64,000 nucleotides of DNA. Origin: Caulobacteraceae bacterium (GTDB taxonomy: Bacteria; Pseudomonadota; Alphaproteobacteria; Caulobacterales; Caulobacteraceae). The position numbers and the translations under genes were made by a program. Below, piece by piece: positions 21,449-34,525 of the stretch (position 1 is the first letter of the stretch; every line of letters begins with the position of its first letter). The notes beneath the pieces are model-generated. The model ran no database searches. It saw only the letters and a list, made by a program, of their open reading frames with translations, and had not been told where the DNA came from. Location of the stretch: positions 1 through 64,000 of the forward strand of contig JAIXZX010000012.1 in NCBI GenBank assembly GCA_027489335.1, given 5' to 3'.

Positions 21449-22171
21449 CTAGTCCGGACGGGCCTCCGCCGCCGCCATGTCGGCCGCAGCCTTCGCCATC
21501 ATCTTCTGGAACACGCCGCTGCGGATCAGCTCGCGCCGTTCCTCAAGACCGCGATGAAGCTCCTCCAGCACCTTGGCGGCGGGCGCCTGTTGCTGAATCG
21601 CGGCCCAATAGGCGGCGACCTTCGGCGTCGAGGGCACAGGATTGTCCATGCCCACCGACGGCAGGACGTTCTCCACCAGGAAGAGGCCCGGCACGATGGC
21701 GCAGTCGGCCAGGGTCAGGCGGCCTGCGCAGGCGAAGCCGTCCTCGCCGATCATCTTGTCCAGGGCCTTGATGTTGCGCACTACCTGACCGCCCAGCAGG
21801 TCGACGATCCCCTGATTACGGGTGTCGGCCCGTGACTGGGGCGAGAGCATGAACATGTTGTTCATGATGTAGATGTCGCCGATGCGAGCCAGGGTGCGGA
21901 TCTGGGCTGTCTCCCGGGACGTGGCCCCCAGCATCGAGGGCTCGGGATAGCGTTCCTCGAGATACTCGGCGATGACCTCGGACTCCGCCATGGGCTCGCC
22001 ATCCCCCTCCAGAACCGGGATGCGGCCGATGGGATAGTCCTTGCGGAACTGCGGCGTGCCGAAGGTGGCAGGCCGGGCGATCTCGATATCGGTGATGCCC
22101 TTGGCGTAGATCTGCATCCTCACGCGGGCGGAATAGGGGCTCAGATCCCCGGAATAAAGCGTCAGCGACAT
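21449..22171 (-). CDS. Glutathione S-transferase family protein
   Basis: A 240-residue cytosolic GST. The thioredoxin-like N-terminal domain carries YSGDLSPYSARVRM (catalytic Ser/Tyr region), the cis-Pro motif GRIPVLEGDG and the glutathione-binding MAESEVIAEYLEERYP. The helical C-terminal domain includes CAGRLTLADCAIVP (N-capping box). The start is set at ATG 22171 with a GGGAG ribosome binding site; the track start at 22249 runs into the topoisomerase gene. The substrate is unknown. It follows the topoisomerase IB gene by 74 bases on the same strand. Confidence 0.88.
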   Translation of the reverse strand: MSLTLYSGDLSPYSARVRMQIYAKGITDIEIARPATFGTPQFRKDYPIGRIPVLEGDGEPMAESEVIAEYLEERYPEPSMLGATSRETAQIRTLARIGDIYIMNNMFMLSPQSRADTRNQGIVDLLGGQVVRNIKALDKMIGEDGFACAGRLTLADCAIVPGLFLVENVLPSVGMDNPVPSTPKVAAYWAAIQQQAPAAKVLEELHRGLEERRELIRSGVFQKMMAKAAADMAAAEARPD

Positions 22172-22245
22172 GGTGGTCTCCCTGGGGCGGCTCGAGGTCT
22201 GGCGGCCTGATTGGCGTCCAGTCTGCCGGATGCCCGGGAGGGTTG

Positions 22246-23319
22246 TCACGGACTCTTGGGCCCTTTCGCCTCCCTGGCCGCCGGTTCGTCGGCCTTTATC
22301 TGCGCGGCCCGCTCCAGGAAGCGGATGACCGAAAGCTCGAAAGCGCGCGGGGTTGCGGCTGCCTTCAGGGGTAGTTCGCCGCCTTCATAGGCCGCAAGGA
22401 CCAGGGGGTGGATATAGGCCCGCCGGCAGACGGCGGGCGTATTGCCCAGCAGGCCCGCCACCGCCTTGATGCAGGTGTTCAGGTTCCGCTTCGTCTGGGT
22501 CTTGGTCGAACAGCCGCCGTGTTCCACCAGGGCGCGGGCCGCCGAGACGGTGGCCGCCCAGGTGCGGAAGTCCTTGGCGCTGACCTCTTCCCCCATGGCC
22601 GCACGCAGATAGGCGTTCACATCGGCCGACTCCACGGCCCGGCGCTCGCCATCCTCGTCCAGATACTGGAACAGCCGTTGTCCCGGGAGGTCCTGACAGG
22701 ACTTCACCACCCGGGCGAGCCGGCGGTCCTGGAACGCCGTCTCGTGGTCTTTCCCGCCCTTGCCGCGGAAGGCGAAGGTGACGCCGCGGGTGCTGATCTT
22801 GGCGTGCCGGTCGCGCAGGGTGGTCAGGCCAAAGCTCTTGTTGGTGCGGGCGTACTCGTCATTGCCCACCCGGATCAGCGTCACTTCCAGCAGGCGGATG
22901 ACCGCGGCGAGCACCTTCTCCCGCGGGAGGCCCCGCCGGGCGAGGTCGGCCTCCACCTGTTTGCGCAGCCGCGGCAGGGCGCGGCCGAAGGCGGCGACCC
23001 GCTCGAACTTCGCCAGGTCCCGGCTTTCGCGCCAGCGGTCGTGATAGCGGTACTGCCGTCGGCCCCGCTGATCCCGCCCTGTCGCCTGGATGTGGCCCCT
23101 GGCGTTCGCGCAGATCCACACGTCGGTCCAGGCTGGCGGGATCACCAGGGCCTGGATGCGGGCGAGGGTGATTTCATCCTTCACCGCATCGCCCGCAGCG
23201 TCGCGATAGGAAAAGCCCGCCTTGCCCGCCCGCCGGGAAATCCCCGGATCGTCGGGGTTCACATAGATGAGGCCAGCGGCGCGGGTTTCGGACTTGAGGT
23301 CGGCGATATCGCGCGGCAT
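22246..23319 (-). CDS. DNA topoisomerase IB (poxvirus-like)
   Basis: A type IB topoisomerase that relaxes supercoils through a 3'-phosphotyrosyl intermediate. The 357-residue length and layout match bacterial poxvirus-type enzymes: N-terminal IPPAWTDVWICANARGHIQATGRDQRGR, catalytic-domain segments LIRVGNDEYARTNKSFGLTTLRDRH (Arg) and FRGKGGKDHE (Lys), KDFRTWAATV, and the tyrosine motif NTPAVCRRAYIHP. All catalytic residues appear intact. Such genes are common in Caulobacterales and other soil/water bacteria. The gene is divergent from rlmJ, so 23320-23408 should hold promoters for both. Confidence 0.93.
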   Translation of the reverse strand: MPRDIADLKSETRAAGLIYVNPDDPGISRRAGKAGFSYRDAAGDAVKDEITLARIQALVIPPAWTDVWICANARGHIQATGRDQRGRRQYRYHDRWRESRDLAKFERVAAFGRALPRLRKQVEADLARRGLPREKVLAAVIRLLEVTLIRVGNDEYARTNKSFGLTTLRDRHAKISTRGVTFAFRGKGGKDHETAFQDRRLARVVKSCQDLPGQRLFQYLDEDGERRAVESADVNAYLRAAMGEEVSAKDFRTWAATVSAARALVEHGGCSTKTQTKRNLNTCIKAVAGLLGNTPAVCRRAYIHPLVLAAYEGGELPLKAAATPRAFELSVIRFLERAAQIKADEPAAREAKGPKSP

Positions 23320-23408
23320 GCGGCGGATTCCTCACAGGCCGGGCGCCCGGCGCGGCGAGCAACGTGGTAGGAACCCCGCCGGTTCCTCTTTCCATCCGCC
23401 GGTGCGCC

Positions 23409-24233
23409 TTGAACTATCGCCACGCCTTCCACGCCGGAAACTTCGCCGACCTGGTCAAGCACGCAGCCCTGCTCTGGCTGCTCAGCCAGATGCAGCGAGG
23501 CCGCCAGCCCCTGCAGGTGATCGACACCCACGGCGGCTCAGGCCTCTACGACCTGCGCGGGCCTGAGGCCCATCGGTCCGGCGAGGCCGAGGCGGGCGTC
23601 ATGCGCCTGATGGCCCAGGCAGAGCCCGCGGCTGAGATGACGTCCCTGGTCCAGGCGGTGGCCGAGGCGAATTCCGGCGGCGAGACCTGGCTCTATCCGG
23701 GTTCGCCCTGGCTGATCGCCCGGGCCCTGCGACCGGGCGACCGGTACGCCGTCTTCGAGATGCAGCCCGACGAGCATGGCCGGCTGTCGCACCTTTTGGC
23801 GGGGCGAAAGGCGGTGGCGACCCACTGCGCCGACGGCTTCGCCGGCGCCGTCAGCCAGATGGCGAGCGGCGCGCGGCATCTGGTGCTGGTCGATCCTCCG
23901 TTCGAGCGGGCCGACGACTATGGGCGCAGCTGCGACCTGGCGGCCGGCGTCCTTGGTTGCGACCCTGCTGCCACCCTGCTGATCTGGCTGCCGCTCAAGG
24001 ATCTGCACACCCTCGATCTCTTCGTCCGCGACCTGGAGGACGCCTGCGACCTAGCGCCCATCCTGATCGCCGAGGCCAGGATGCGCGCCCTGGAAGACCC
24101 GATGAAGATGAACGGCTGCGCCCTGGCCCTGGTCAATCCGCCAGAAGGCGCGCAGGCGGTGTTGCAGGCGATCTGTGCGGCGGTGGTGGCTGAGGCCCCG
24201 GGCGGCAAGGCCCAGGTCTGGCCGGCGGGCTGA
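23409..24233 (+). CDS. rlmJ: 23S rRNA (adenine(2030)-N6)-methyltransferase RlmJ
   Basis: RlmJ methylates A2030 of 23S rRNA with SAM. Homologues begin MNYRHAFHAGNFADVxKH, matched here by LNYRHAFHAGNFADLVKHA, so TTG 23409 is taken as the start rather than the track's 23364. The 274-residue protein has the SAM-binding IDTHGGSGLYDL, YPGSPWLIARALR, and the catalytic VLVDPPFE (D/N-PP-Y/F type). No ribosome binding site is evident near the TTG. The sugar transferase gene follows 9 bases later, so the two may be co-transcribed despite unrelated functions. Confidence 0.93.
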   Translation: MNYRHAFHAGNFADLVKHAALLWLLSQMQRGRQPLQVIDTHGGSGLYDLRGPEAHRSGEAEAGVMRLMAQAEPAAEMTSLVQAVAEANSGGETWLYPGSPWLIARALRPGDRYAVFEMQPDEHGRLSHLLAGRKAVATHCADGFAGAVSQMASGARHLVLVDPPFERADDYGRSCDLAAGVLGCDPAATLLIWLPLKDLHTLDLFVRDLEDACDLAPILIAEARMRALEDPMKMNGCALALVNPPEGAQAVLQAICAAVVAEAPGGKAQVWPAG

Positions 24234-24242
24234 GGGGCAGGC

Positions 24243-24806
24243 GTGCTCAAGCGATCCTTCGACATCGTCGCTTCCATGGCCGGTCTGGCGGTGCTGTGGC
24301 CGGTGTTGCTGATCATCGCAGTCGCGGTGCGGCTGGATTCGCCTGGCCCGGCGATCCACTGGTCGCGGCGGGTGGGCCGCGACAATATCATCTTCCTGAT
24401 GCCCAAGTTCCGCAGCATGCGGATCGACACCCCCGACGTGGCGACCCACCTGCTGGACGATCCGCAACAGTGGATCACACCGCTCGGACGGCTTCTGCGG
24501 CGGACCAGCCTGGATGAGTTTCCCCAGCTCTGGAGCGTGCTGGTCGGCCAGATGAGTCTGGTCGGCCCCAGGCCCGCCCTGTTCAACCAGGATGACCTGG
24601 TCGCCCTGCGGACGCAGGCCGGCGTTCACCGCCTGCGGCCAGGGGTCACCGGATGGGCGCAGATCAACGGTCGCGACGACCTCCCCATTCCCGACAAGGT
24701 GCGTCTCGACGCCGAATACGCTGAGCGGCGCAGCCTGATCTTCGACATCCGCATCATCCTGATCACCCTGCGCGCGGCGGTTGCAGCGAGGGGCGTTTCG
24801 CACTGA
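24243..24806 (+). CDS. Small sugar-phosphate transferase (bacterial sugar transferase family)
   Basis: Enzymes of this family move a sugar-1-phosphate onto undecaprenyl phosphate to begin glycan synthesis at the inner membrane. The 187-residue protein is the minimal form (PglC-like): one N-terminal membrane helix (FDIVASMAGLAVLWPVLLIIAVAV) and the catalytic domain with KFRSMR, RRTSLDEFPQLWSVLVGQMSLVGPRP (Asp-Glu catalytic dyad) and RPGVTGWAQINGRD. It starts at GTG 24243. No other glycan genes adjoin it. The O-antigen-ligase-like protein at 12705 could be a partner, but that is conjecture. Sugar specificity cannot be read from sequence. Confidence 0.9.
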   Translation: MLKRSFDIVASMAGLAVLWPVLLIIAVAVRLDSPGPAIHWSRRVGRDNIIFLMPKFRSMRIDTPDVATHLLDDPQQWITPLGRLLRRTSLDEFPQLWSVLVGQMSLVGPRPALFNQDDLVALRTQAGVHRLRPGVTGWAQINGRDDLPIPDKVRLDAEYAERRSLIFDIRIILITLRAAVAARGVSH

Positions 24807-24860
24807 CCGGCGACAAGTCGGCGACTGACGCGTTGTAGGGAACGACGTTGGAGTTCCCGC

Positions 24861-26915
24861 TTGCCCCAGTTCCCGACCGGTCTGTCCCAACGCCTCGCCG
24901 CGATTCGCCGCCGGGCAGATGAGGCGCGCGCGCGCCATCTTGGCTCAGAGGCTCGGCAGGCTTTCCGCCGCCGGGCCCTGTGGAGCGGCGGCGCCCTGGG
25001 GGCGGTCGTTCTGGCGCTGGGGCTCTTCCTGCTGCTCTTCGACTGGAATCTGCTGCGTGGGCCGATCGGCGCCTTCGCCTCGGCCCGTCTGGGCCGCGAG
25101 GTCGTCCTGGCCGGAGATCTCGACGCCCAGCCCTGGTCCCTGCGGCCCTCGGCGACCGTCAACGGTCTCAGTATCGGCGATCCCGACTGGGCCGGCGAGG
25201 GCAAGACGATCCAGATCGAGCGGCTGACCATCCAGATGGAGCTGCTGCCCCTGTTTCGCGGCCGCACGATCCTGTCGCGGCTGGAACTGACCCGCCCGGT
25301 GGCGCGACTGCAGCGCGACGCCGAGGGCCGGGCCACCTGGGATTTCTCTAAGCCCGGTGAGGCCTCCCACCCGGTCGATCTTCCCGCCATCCGCAGGTTC
25401 ATCATCGAGGGCGGGCAGCTTGAGGTGGTCGACGCCCAGCGTGGCCTGCGGTTCTCCGGCGGCGTGGAGGCCAGCGAGGTCCGCGGCGGCGACGCTGGTT
25501 TTGCTCTGACCGGCGATGGGAACCTGAACGGCGAGGTGTTCCGGCTACGCGTCAAGGGCGGCCCGCTGATCAATGTGAATCCGGACGAACCCTATCCCTT
25601 CGACGCCGATATCCGCGCCGGCGCGACCCGCGTGACCGCCAAGGGCGCCCTGCCTGAGCCCTTCGACCTGGGCCGGTTTGGTCTGGATCTCACCGCAGAG
25701 GGCCCGGACCTGGCGCGGCTCTACGGCCTGACGGGCCTCGCCCTGCCCAATACGCCGCCCTACCAGCTGTCGGGGCGCCTGGTGCGCGAGGGCCAGATTT
25801 ATCGGCTGGACGATCTGGGCGGCCGGCTGGGCGACAGCGACCTGTCGGGCAGTCTGCGGGTCGACGTCACCCAGGCGCGTCCCTTCCTGTCGGCCGACCT
25901 GCGCTCCCGGCGGCTGGATCTGGACGACCTGGCCACCCTGTTCGGCGGCGCTCCCTCGACGGGTTCAGGCGAGACCGCCTCGGCCGCCCAGGAAGAGATG
26001 GCCCAACAGCTCCGCGCCCAGCAGCGGCTCTTCCCGGACGCGACACTCGACGTCCAGCGGATCAGGTCCATGGACGCCGAGCTGACCTATCGCGCCGATG
26101 CGATCGAGGCGCCGAACCTCCCCCTGCGCGGGGCCCGGGTGAGCCTGACCCTGGAAGACGGCTTCCTGGACGCTCAGGAGGTGGTGTTTTCCCTGCCCCA
26201 GGGCGCGTTCGCCGGCCGCATTTCCCTTGATGCGCGGCCCGACGTGCCGATCACCGACCTGGACATGCGCCTGACCCGCGCTCGCCTGGAGCAGCTGCTG
26301 CCGGCCGGGGAGGGGGGCGTGGCCCCTCTGTCGGGGGATCTCGTCGGGCGGGTCAAGCTGAGAGGCGCCGGGGCCTCGGTGCACCGGGCCTTCGCCAATG
26401 CGGAGGGCGAGGCGCTCCTGGTCGTGCCGCAGGGTGAAATCCGGGCGGCCTTCGCCGAACTGATCGGGATCAACGTCACCCGTGGCCTCGGCCTCCTGCT
26501 GACCGACGACCAGTCGCGGGCGCCGGTGCGCTGCGCCGTGGCGCACTTCAAGGGTCGGCAGGGGGTGCTGCGCGCCACCTCCATCGTCTTCGACACCGGG
26601 CCGGTGCTGGGGCGCGGCGAAGGTGAGATCGATCTGGGACGCGAGCGGATCGATTTCCGCCTGGATGGCGAACCCAAGGAGCCCCGTCTGATCAGGCTGA
26701 TGGCGCCGGTGACGGTCAGCGGACCCATGCTGGCGCCCCAGGTGGGCGTCGAGGCCGCCGGCGCCATCGCTCAGGGCGGTCTGGCCGTGGCCCTGGGCGT
26801 GGTGGCCGCTCCCCTGGCCGCGCTGCTGCCCTTCCTCGATCCAGGCCTCGCCGAGGACGCCGCCTGCGGCGCTCTGATCGCAGAGGCTCGCAAGGCTGGC
26901 GCGCCGGCCAATTGA
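24861..26915 (+). CDS. AsmA family protein
   Basis: AsmA-like proteins span from inner to outer membrane and are implicated in phospholipid transport and envelope assembly. The 684-residue protein starts at TTG 24861 and has one N-terminal transmembrane helix (GAVVLALGLFLLLFDWNLLRGPI). The AsmA signature follows (ASARLGREVVLAGDLDAQPW...NGLSIGDPDWAG), then long beta-rich repeats, and a C-terminal region with the AsmA_2 block GEGEIDLGRERIDFRLDGEPKEPRL. The signature GLGLLLTDDQSRAPVRCAVAHFKGRQG is also typical. It is probably the last gene of the rlmJ-sugar-transferase group. Confidence 0.88.
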   Translation: MPQFPTGLSQRLAAIRRRADEARARHLGSEARQAFRRRALWSGGALGAVVLALGLFLLLFDWNLLRGPIGAFASARLGREVVLAGDLDAQPWSLRPSATVNGLSIGDPDWAGEGKTIQIERLTIQMELLPLFRGRTILSRLELTRPVARLQRDAEGRATWDFSKPGEASHPVDLPAIRRFIIEGGQLEVVDAQRGLRFSGGVEASEVRGGDAGFALTGDGNLNGEVFRLRVKGGPLINVNPDEPYPFDADIRAGATRVTAKGALPEPFDLGRFGLDLTAEGPDLARLYGLTGLALPNTPPYQLSGRLVREGQIYRLDDLGGRLGDSDLSGSLRVDVTQARPFLSADLRSRRLDLDDLATLFGGAPSTGSGETASAAQEEMAQQLRAQQRLFPDATLDVQRIRSMDAELTYRADAIEAPNLPLRGARVSLTLEDGFLDAQEVVFSLPQGAFAGRISLDARPDVPITDLDMRLTRARLEQLLPAGEGGVAPLSGDLVGRVKLRGAGASVHRAFANAEGEALLVVPQGEIRAAFAELIGINVTRGLGLLLTDDQSRAPVRCAVAHFKGRQGVLRATSIVFDTGPVLGRGEGEIDLGRERIDFRLDGEPKEPRLIRLMAPVTVSGPMLAPQVGVEAAGAIAQGGLAVALGVVAAPLAALLPFLDPGLAEDAACGALIAEARKAGAPAN

Positions 26916-26970
26916 CGCCGCCCTGGCGAGATCGCAACACTCCCCCTCCGTTCACGGTCGGATACTGCCT

Positions 26971-27447
26971 ATGAAGACGCCATCCGTCGGCCTCGCCGCC
27001 GCTCTCGCCCTGGCCTCGGCCGCGCTGCTCACCTCGGCCGCCCCGGCGGCGGCCGAAAGCGCCGCCGAGCGGGCGGTCGCCGCCCGCCAGGCGGGGTTCA
27101 AGCAGATCGGCGCAGCCTTCAAGGCGGTGAACGACGAACTCCGCGCCGGCAAGCCCGACCTCGCGGCGGTGGCGAGCGCGGCGGCCCGGCTGGAAGGCCA
27201 CGCTGGTCAGCTTCCAACCTGGTTTCCCCGGGGCAGCGGTCCGGAATCCGGCGCCGACACCGGCGCGCGAGCCGCAGTCTGGAGCGATGCGGCGGGATTC
27301 GCCGACGCCGCCGCCAATCTCAGAACCCAGACCAGCCGGCTGAATGCGCTGGCCCGGGAGGGCGATCTCGCCGCCGTGCGCAAGCAGGCCGCCCTGGTGG
27401 GCGCCGCCTGCAAGACCTGCCACACCGCCTACCGCGAAGAGGACTGA
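26971..27447 (+). CDS. Cytochrome c' family protein
   Basis: A 158-residue periplasmic heme protein with a Sec signal peptide (through AAPAAAE). The mature part is a four-helix pattern, and the single heme motif CKTCH is near the C-terminus (about residue 150), the position characteristic of class II cytochromes c (c'). The N-terminal AERAVAARQAGFKQIGAAFKAV fits the distal helix. Relatives bind NO or CO or act in electron transfer; the physiological role here is not shown. No redox partner is encoded next to it. Confidence 0.85.
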   Translation: MKTPSVGLAAALALASAALLTSAAPAAAESAAERAVAARQAGFKQIGAAFKAVNDELRAGKPDLAAVASAAARLEGHAGQLPTWFPRGSGPESGADTGARAAVWSDAAGFADAAANLRTQTSRLNALAREGDLAAVRKQAALVGAACKTCHTAYREED

Positions 27448-27473
27448 GCCTGATGCTCTGAGCTCGGCCCACG

Positions 27474-27502
27474 AAAAACCCCGCCGCCCGGAGGCGACGG
27501 GG
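27474..27502 (-). terminator. Intrinsic terminator for the gene at 27529
   Basis: Read on the minus strand, a 10-bp stem CCCCGTCGCC / GGCGGCGGGG with one A-C mismatch and a 4-nt loop is followed by TTTTT. It lies 27 bases after the stop of the minus-strand orphan gene. The hairpin may also help stop the convergent cytochrome transcript. Confidence 0.75.
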
Positions 27503-27528
27503 CTATCTCAGAGCTGAGCAGACTGGAT

Positions 27529-27867
27529 TTAGCCGACCGAACGGTCGGCGGCTTCCCGCAGGCAGCCAAGCCAGGCGTCTTCGCGGGCCTTTTCGGCGGC
27601 GCGGAGCTTTTCTTCAGCTTCCTGCACGCCGGCGTCATGCTTGCGCCATTCGGCCACGGCGCCTTCGCGCGCGGCCCGGGCGGCCTCCATGGTCGGGAAG
27701 CGGGCGAGCACCGCACGCACGGAATAGCTCACCGGCGGTCCCACGGTTTCCCGGTCGGGATAGAAGCCCGTCACGGAGTCCCCGGCTTCCTTCTCGATAT
27801 GGAAGACGTCGGCCCAACCGGCGTGATGGCGCATCAGGGCCCAGGGCCGTTCGATCTGGTCGGTCAT
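27529..27867 (-). CDS. Conserved hypothetical protein, 112 residues
   Basis: The start is set at ATG 27867 (ribosome binding site GAGGAG), giving MTDQIERPWALMRHHAGWADV; the track start at 27930 is less likely. The protein is soluble, with aromatic/charged N-terminal strands and a C-terminal helix rich in Ala, Glu and Arg (EAAREGAVAEWRKHDAGVQEAEEKLRAAEKAREDAW) that looks like a coiled coil. No family was recognised. It has its own terminator and lies between cytochrome c' (convergent) and gltB (divergent). Confidence 0.68.
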   Translation of the reverse strand: MTDQIERPWALMRHHAGWADVFHIEKEAGDSVTGFYPDRETVGPPVSYSVRAVLARFPTMEAARAAREGAVAEWRKHDAGVQEAEEKLRAAEKAREDAWLGCLREAADRSVG

Positions 27868-28235
27868 CAGGCACTCCTCAAGTTCGGTGACGGGAAAATA
27901 GCGCAGGAACGAGCCGGTCTCCAATCGCATCCGTCAAGGAATTGCAAGGCGCCCGGCTCTGGACAGCGACGACGCCTCGCGATCGGCCTTCACCTTGAAC
28001 CCCGCCCGCGCCATCGCTCAATCGTGATCAGACGCCCATTTCAGCCGTGAGCCCCTGTTTGGGGCGATTGAACGGCGCTTGAAGGCGCAACTTGGAAGAT
28101 CATTTCAATTCAGCCGCGTCTGCCCCATCGACAAGGGATGTTCTTGCCGGGTAAATGCGCGGTTCCAACGCGCGTCCCAAACGGCCCCTCGGGGCCGCGC
28201 CGACGTGCGCCCGTAGCAAGTGGAAGGGAGTCCGT
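27868..28235. other. Intergenic region upstream of gltB, 368 bases
   Basis: No gene is supported here. It should carry the divergent promoters of the orphan gene and gltBD. Visible structure is a short GCCCC-tgttt-GGGGC hairpin (28051-28065) followed directly by two near-identical units, TTGAACGGCGC (28068-28078) and TTGAAGGCGC (28079-28088), which could be regulator half-sites or -35-like elements. No -24/-12 sigma54 element was recognised, although gltBD is nitrogen-related. Confidence 0.5.
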
Positions 28236-32882
<4,647 letters not shown>

Positions 32883-32904
32883 GACTGAAGATCGGAGCAC
32901 CGTC

Positions 32905-34356
32905 ATGGGAAAGCCCACCGGCTTCCTTGAGATCGAACGTCAGGACCGTGGCTACGAGAAGCCCGAGTCCCGGCTGAAGACCTGGAACGAATTCGTCAAA
33001 CCCCTGGCCCAGCCTGAGCTGACCAAGCAGGCGTCCCGCTGCATGGATTGTGGGATCCCGTACTGTCACAATGGCTGTCCGGTGAACAACCAGATCCCGG
33101 ACTTCAATAACCTCGTCTATCGCGAGCAGTGGCTGGCGGCGCTGGAGAACCTCCAGTCGACCAACAATTTCCCGGAGTTCACCGGTCGGGTCTGCCCCGC
33201 GCCCTGCGAGGCCGCCTGCACGCTGAACATCGTCGACACCCCGGTGACCATCAAGACGATCGAGTGCCAGATCGTCGACAAGGGGTGGGAAGAGGGCTGG
33301 ATCACGCCGCAACCCTCGCCGCGCGGCACGGGCAAGCGGATCGCCGTGGTCGGTTCTGGCCCTGCGGGCCTGGCCTGCGCCCAGCAGCTGGCCCGGGCGG
33401 GTCATGCCCCCACCGTGTTCGAAAAGAGCGACCGGATCGGCGGGCTGCTGCGCTACGGCATCCCGGACTTCAAGATGGAGAAGCACCTGATTGATCGTCG
33501 GGTGCGCCAGATGGAGGCCGAAGGAGTCATCTTCCGCACCAATTTCGAGGTCGGTGTGAACGTCTCGGTCCAGCGTCTGCTGGATGACTACGACGTCCTC
33601 GTCATGGCCGGCGGCGCGGAGAAGCCCCGTGACCTGGAGATCGAGAACCGCGATCTGGACGGCATCCATTTCGCCATGGACTTCCTGACCCAGCAGAACC
33701 GTCGGGTGGCGGGCGACTCCGAAGAGGTTGCGGCTCCGACCGGCACCCTGTCGGCCAAGGGCAAGCACGTGGTGGTCATCGGCGGTGGCGACACCGGCTC
33801 GGACTGCATCGGCACCTCGAACCGTCATGGGGCCGCCTCGGTGACCCAGCTGGAGATCATGCCCCAGCCGCCGGCCCGCGAGAACAAGCTGATGACCTGG
33901 CCCGACTGGCCGCTGAAGCTGCGCACTTCGTCGAGCCACGAAGAGGGCTGCGAGCGTGACTTCGCCGTCGCCACCAAGCGGGCCATCGGCAAGGACGGCA
34001 AGATCGAGGCCCTGGAATGCGCCCGCCTGGAGTGGGTGAAGGGCGATGACGGCCGCATGGTCATGAAGGAGATCGAGGGCAGCACCTTCCAGCTGAAGGC
34101 CGACCTCGTTCTGCTCGCCATGGGCTTTGTCAGCCCCCGCCATGAGGGCTTTGTCGAACAGGCCAAGGTTGATCTCGACCCTCGGGGCAACGTGAAGGCC
34201 TCGGTGGACGACTATCGCACCTCAGAGCCGCGGATCTTCTCCTGCGGCGACATGCGCCGGGGCCAGTCCCTGGTGGTGTGGGCCATCCGTGAGGGCCGTC
34301 AGGCCGCTCAGGCGGTCGACGCCTATCTGATGGGCGCGAGCAAGCTGCCCCGCTAG
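32905..34356 (+). CDS. gltD: Glutamate synthase (NADPH), small subunit
   Basis: GltD is the flavoprotein that passes electrons from NADPH through FAD and 4Fe-4S clusters to GltB. The 483-residue protein has N-terminal Fe-S cysteines ([21 protein letters not shown] and CPAPCEAAC), the FAD-binding [17 protein letters not shown], the NADPH-binding [12 protein letters not shown] and the C-terminal [24 protein letters not shown]. It follows gltB closely on the same strand. A strong hairpin follows the stop. Confidence 0.97.
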   Translation: MGKPTGFLEIERQDRGYEKPESRLKTWNEFVKPLAQPELTKQASRCMDCGIPYCHNGCPVNNQIPDFNNLVYREQWLAALENLQSTNNFPEFTGRVCPAPCEAACTLNIVDTPVTIKTIECQIVDKGWEEGWITPQPSPRGTGKRIAVVGSGPAGLACAQQLARAGHAPTVFEKSDRIGGLLRYGIPDFKMEKHLIDRRVRQMEAEGVIFRTNFEVGVNVSVQRLLDDYDVLVMAGGAEKPRDLEIENRDLDGIHFAMDFLTQQNRRVAGDSEEVAAPTGTLSAKGKHVVVIGGGDTGSDCIGTSNRHGAASVTQLEIMPQPPARENKLMTWPDWPLKLRTSSSHEEGCERDFAVATKRAIGKDGKIEALECARLEWVKGDDGRMVMKEIEGSTFQLKADLVLLAMGFVSPRHEGFVEQAKVDLDPRGNVKASVDDYRTSEPRIFSCGDMRRGQSLVVWAIREGRQAAQAVDAYLMGASKLPR

Positions 34357-34368
34357 ATCTGTTGGAAC

Positions 34369-34395
34369 CGACGGCAGGCTGACCGCCTGCCGTCG
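34369..34395 (+). terminator. Hairpin after gltD
   Basis: A perfect 11-bp stem, CGACGGCAGGC-tgacc-GCCTGCCGTCG, starts 12 bases after the gltD stop. There is no U-tract, so it may act as a weak or factor-assisted terminator or as an mRNA end stabiliser. Confidence 0.55.
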
Positions 34396-34443
34396 AGCCA
34401 CCGCCGCGGGAAGAGAACGTCGGTCTCAACATAACGACGAACT

Positions 34444-34458
34444 TGCGAAAGATTCGCA
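34444..34458 (+). promoter_or_regulatory. Fur-like palindrome upstream of the siderophore receptor gene
   Basis: TGCGAA-AGA-TTCGCA is a perfect 6-bp inverted repeat, and the sequence around it (TTGCGAAAGATTCGCATT) resembles ferric-uptake-regulator operators containing GCGAAT/ATTCGC half sites. It lies 68 bases before the start of a catecholate-type TonB receptor gene, a usual Fur target. Binding is inferred. Confidence 0.55.
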
Positions 34459-34477
34459 TTGTCGTTTCCCCGAGCTA

Positions 34478-34506
34478 CAAATAAGAACGCGTCGCAGTCT
34501 TATTTG
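34478..34506 (+). promoter_or_regulatory. 9-bp inverted repeat just upstream of the siderophore receptor start
   Basis: CAAATAAGA-N11-TCTTATTTG is a perfect 9-bp inverted repeat ending 19 bases before the ATG. It is AT-rich in a GC-rich genome. It could be a second operator or a leader hairpin. Confidence 0.5.
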
Positions 34507-34525
34507 CACTTGGGGGTTTCCGCAT

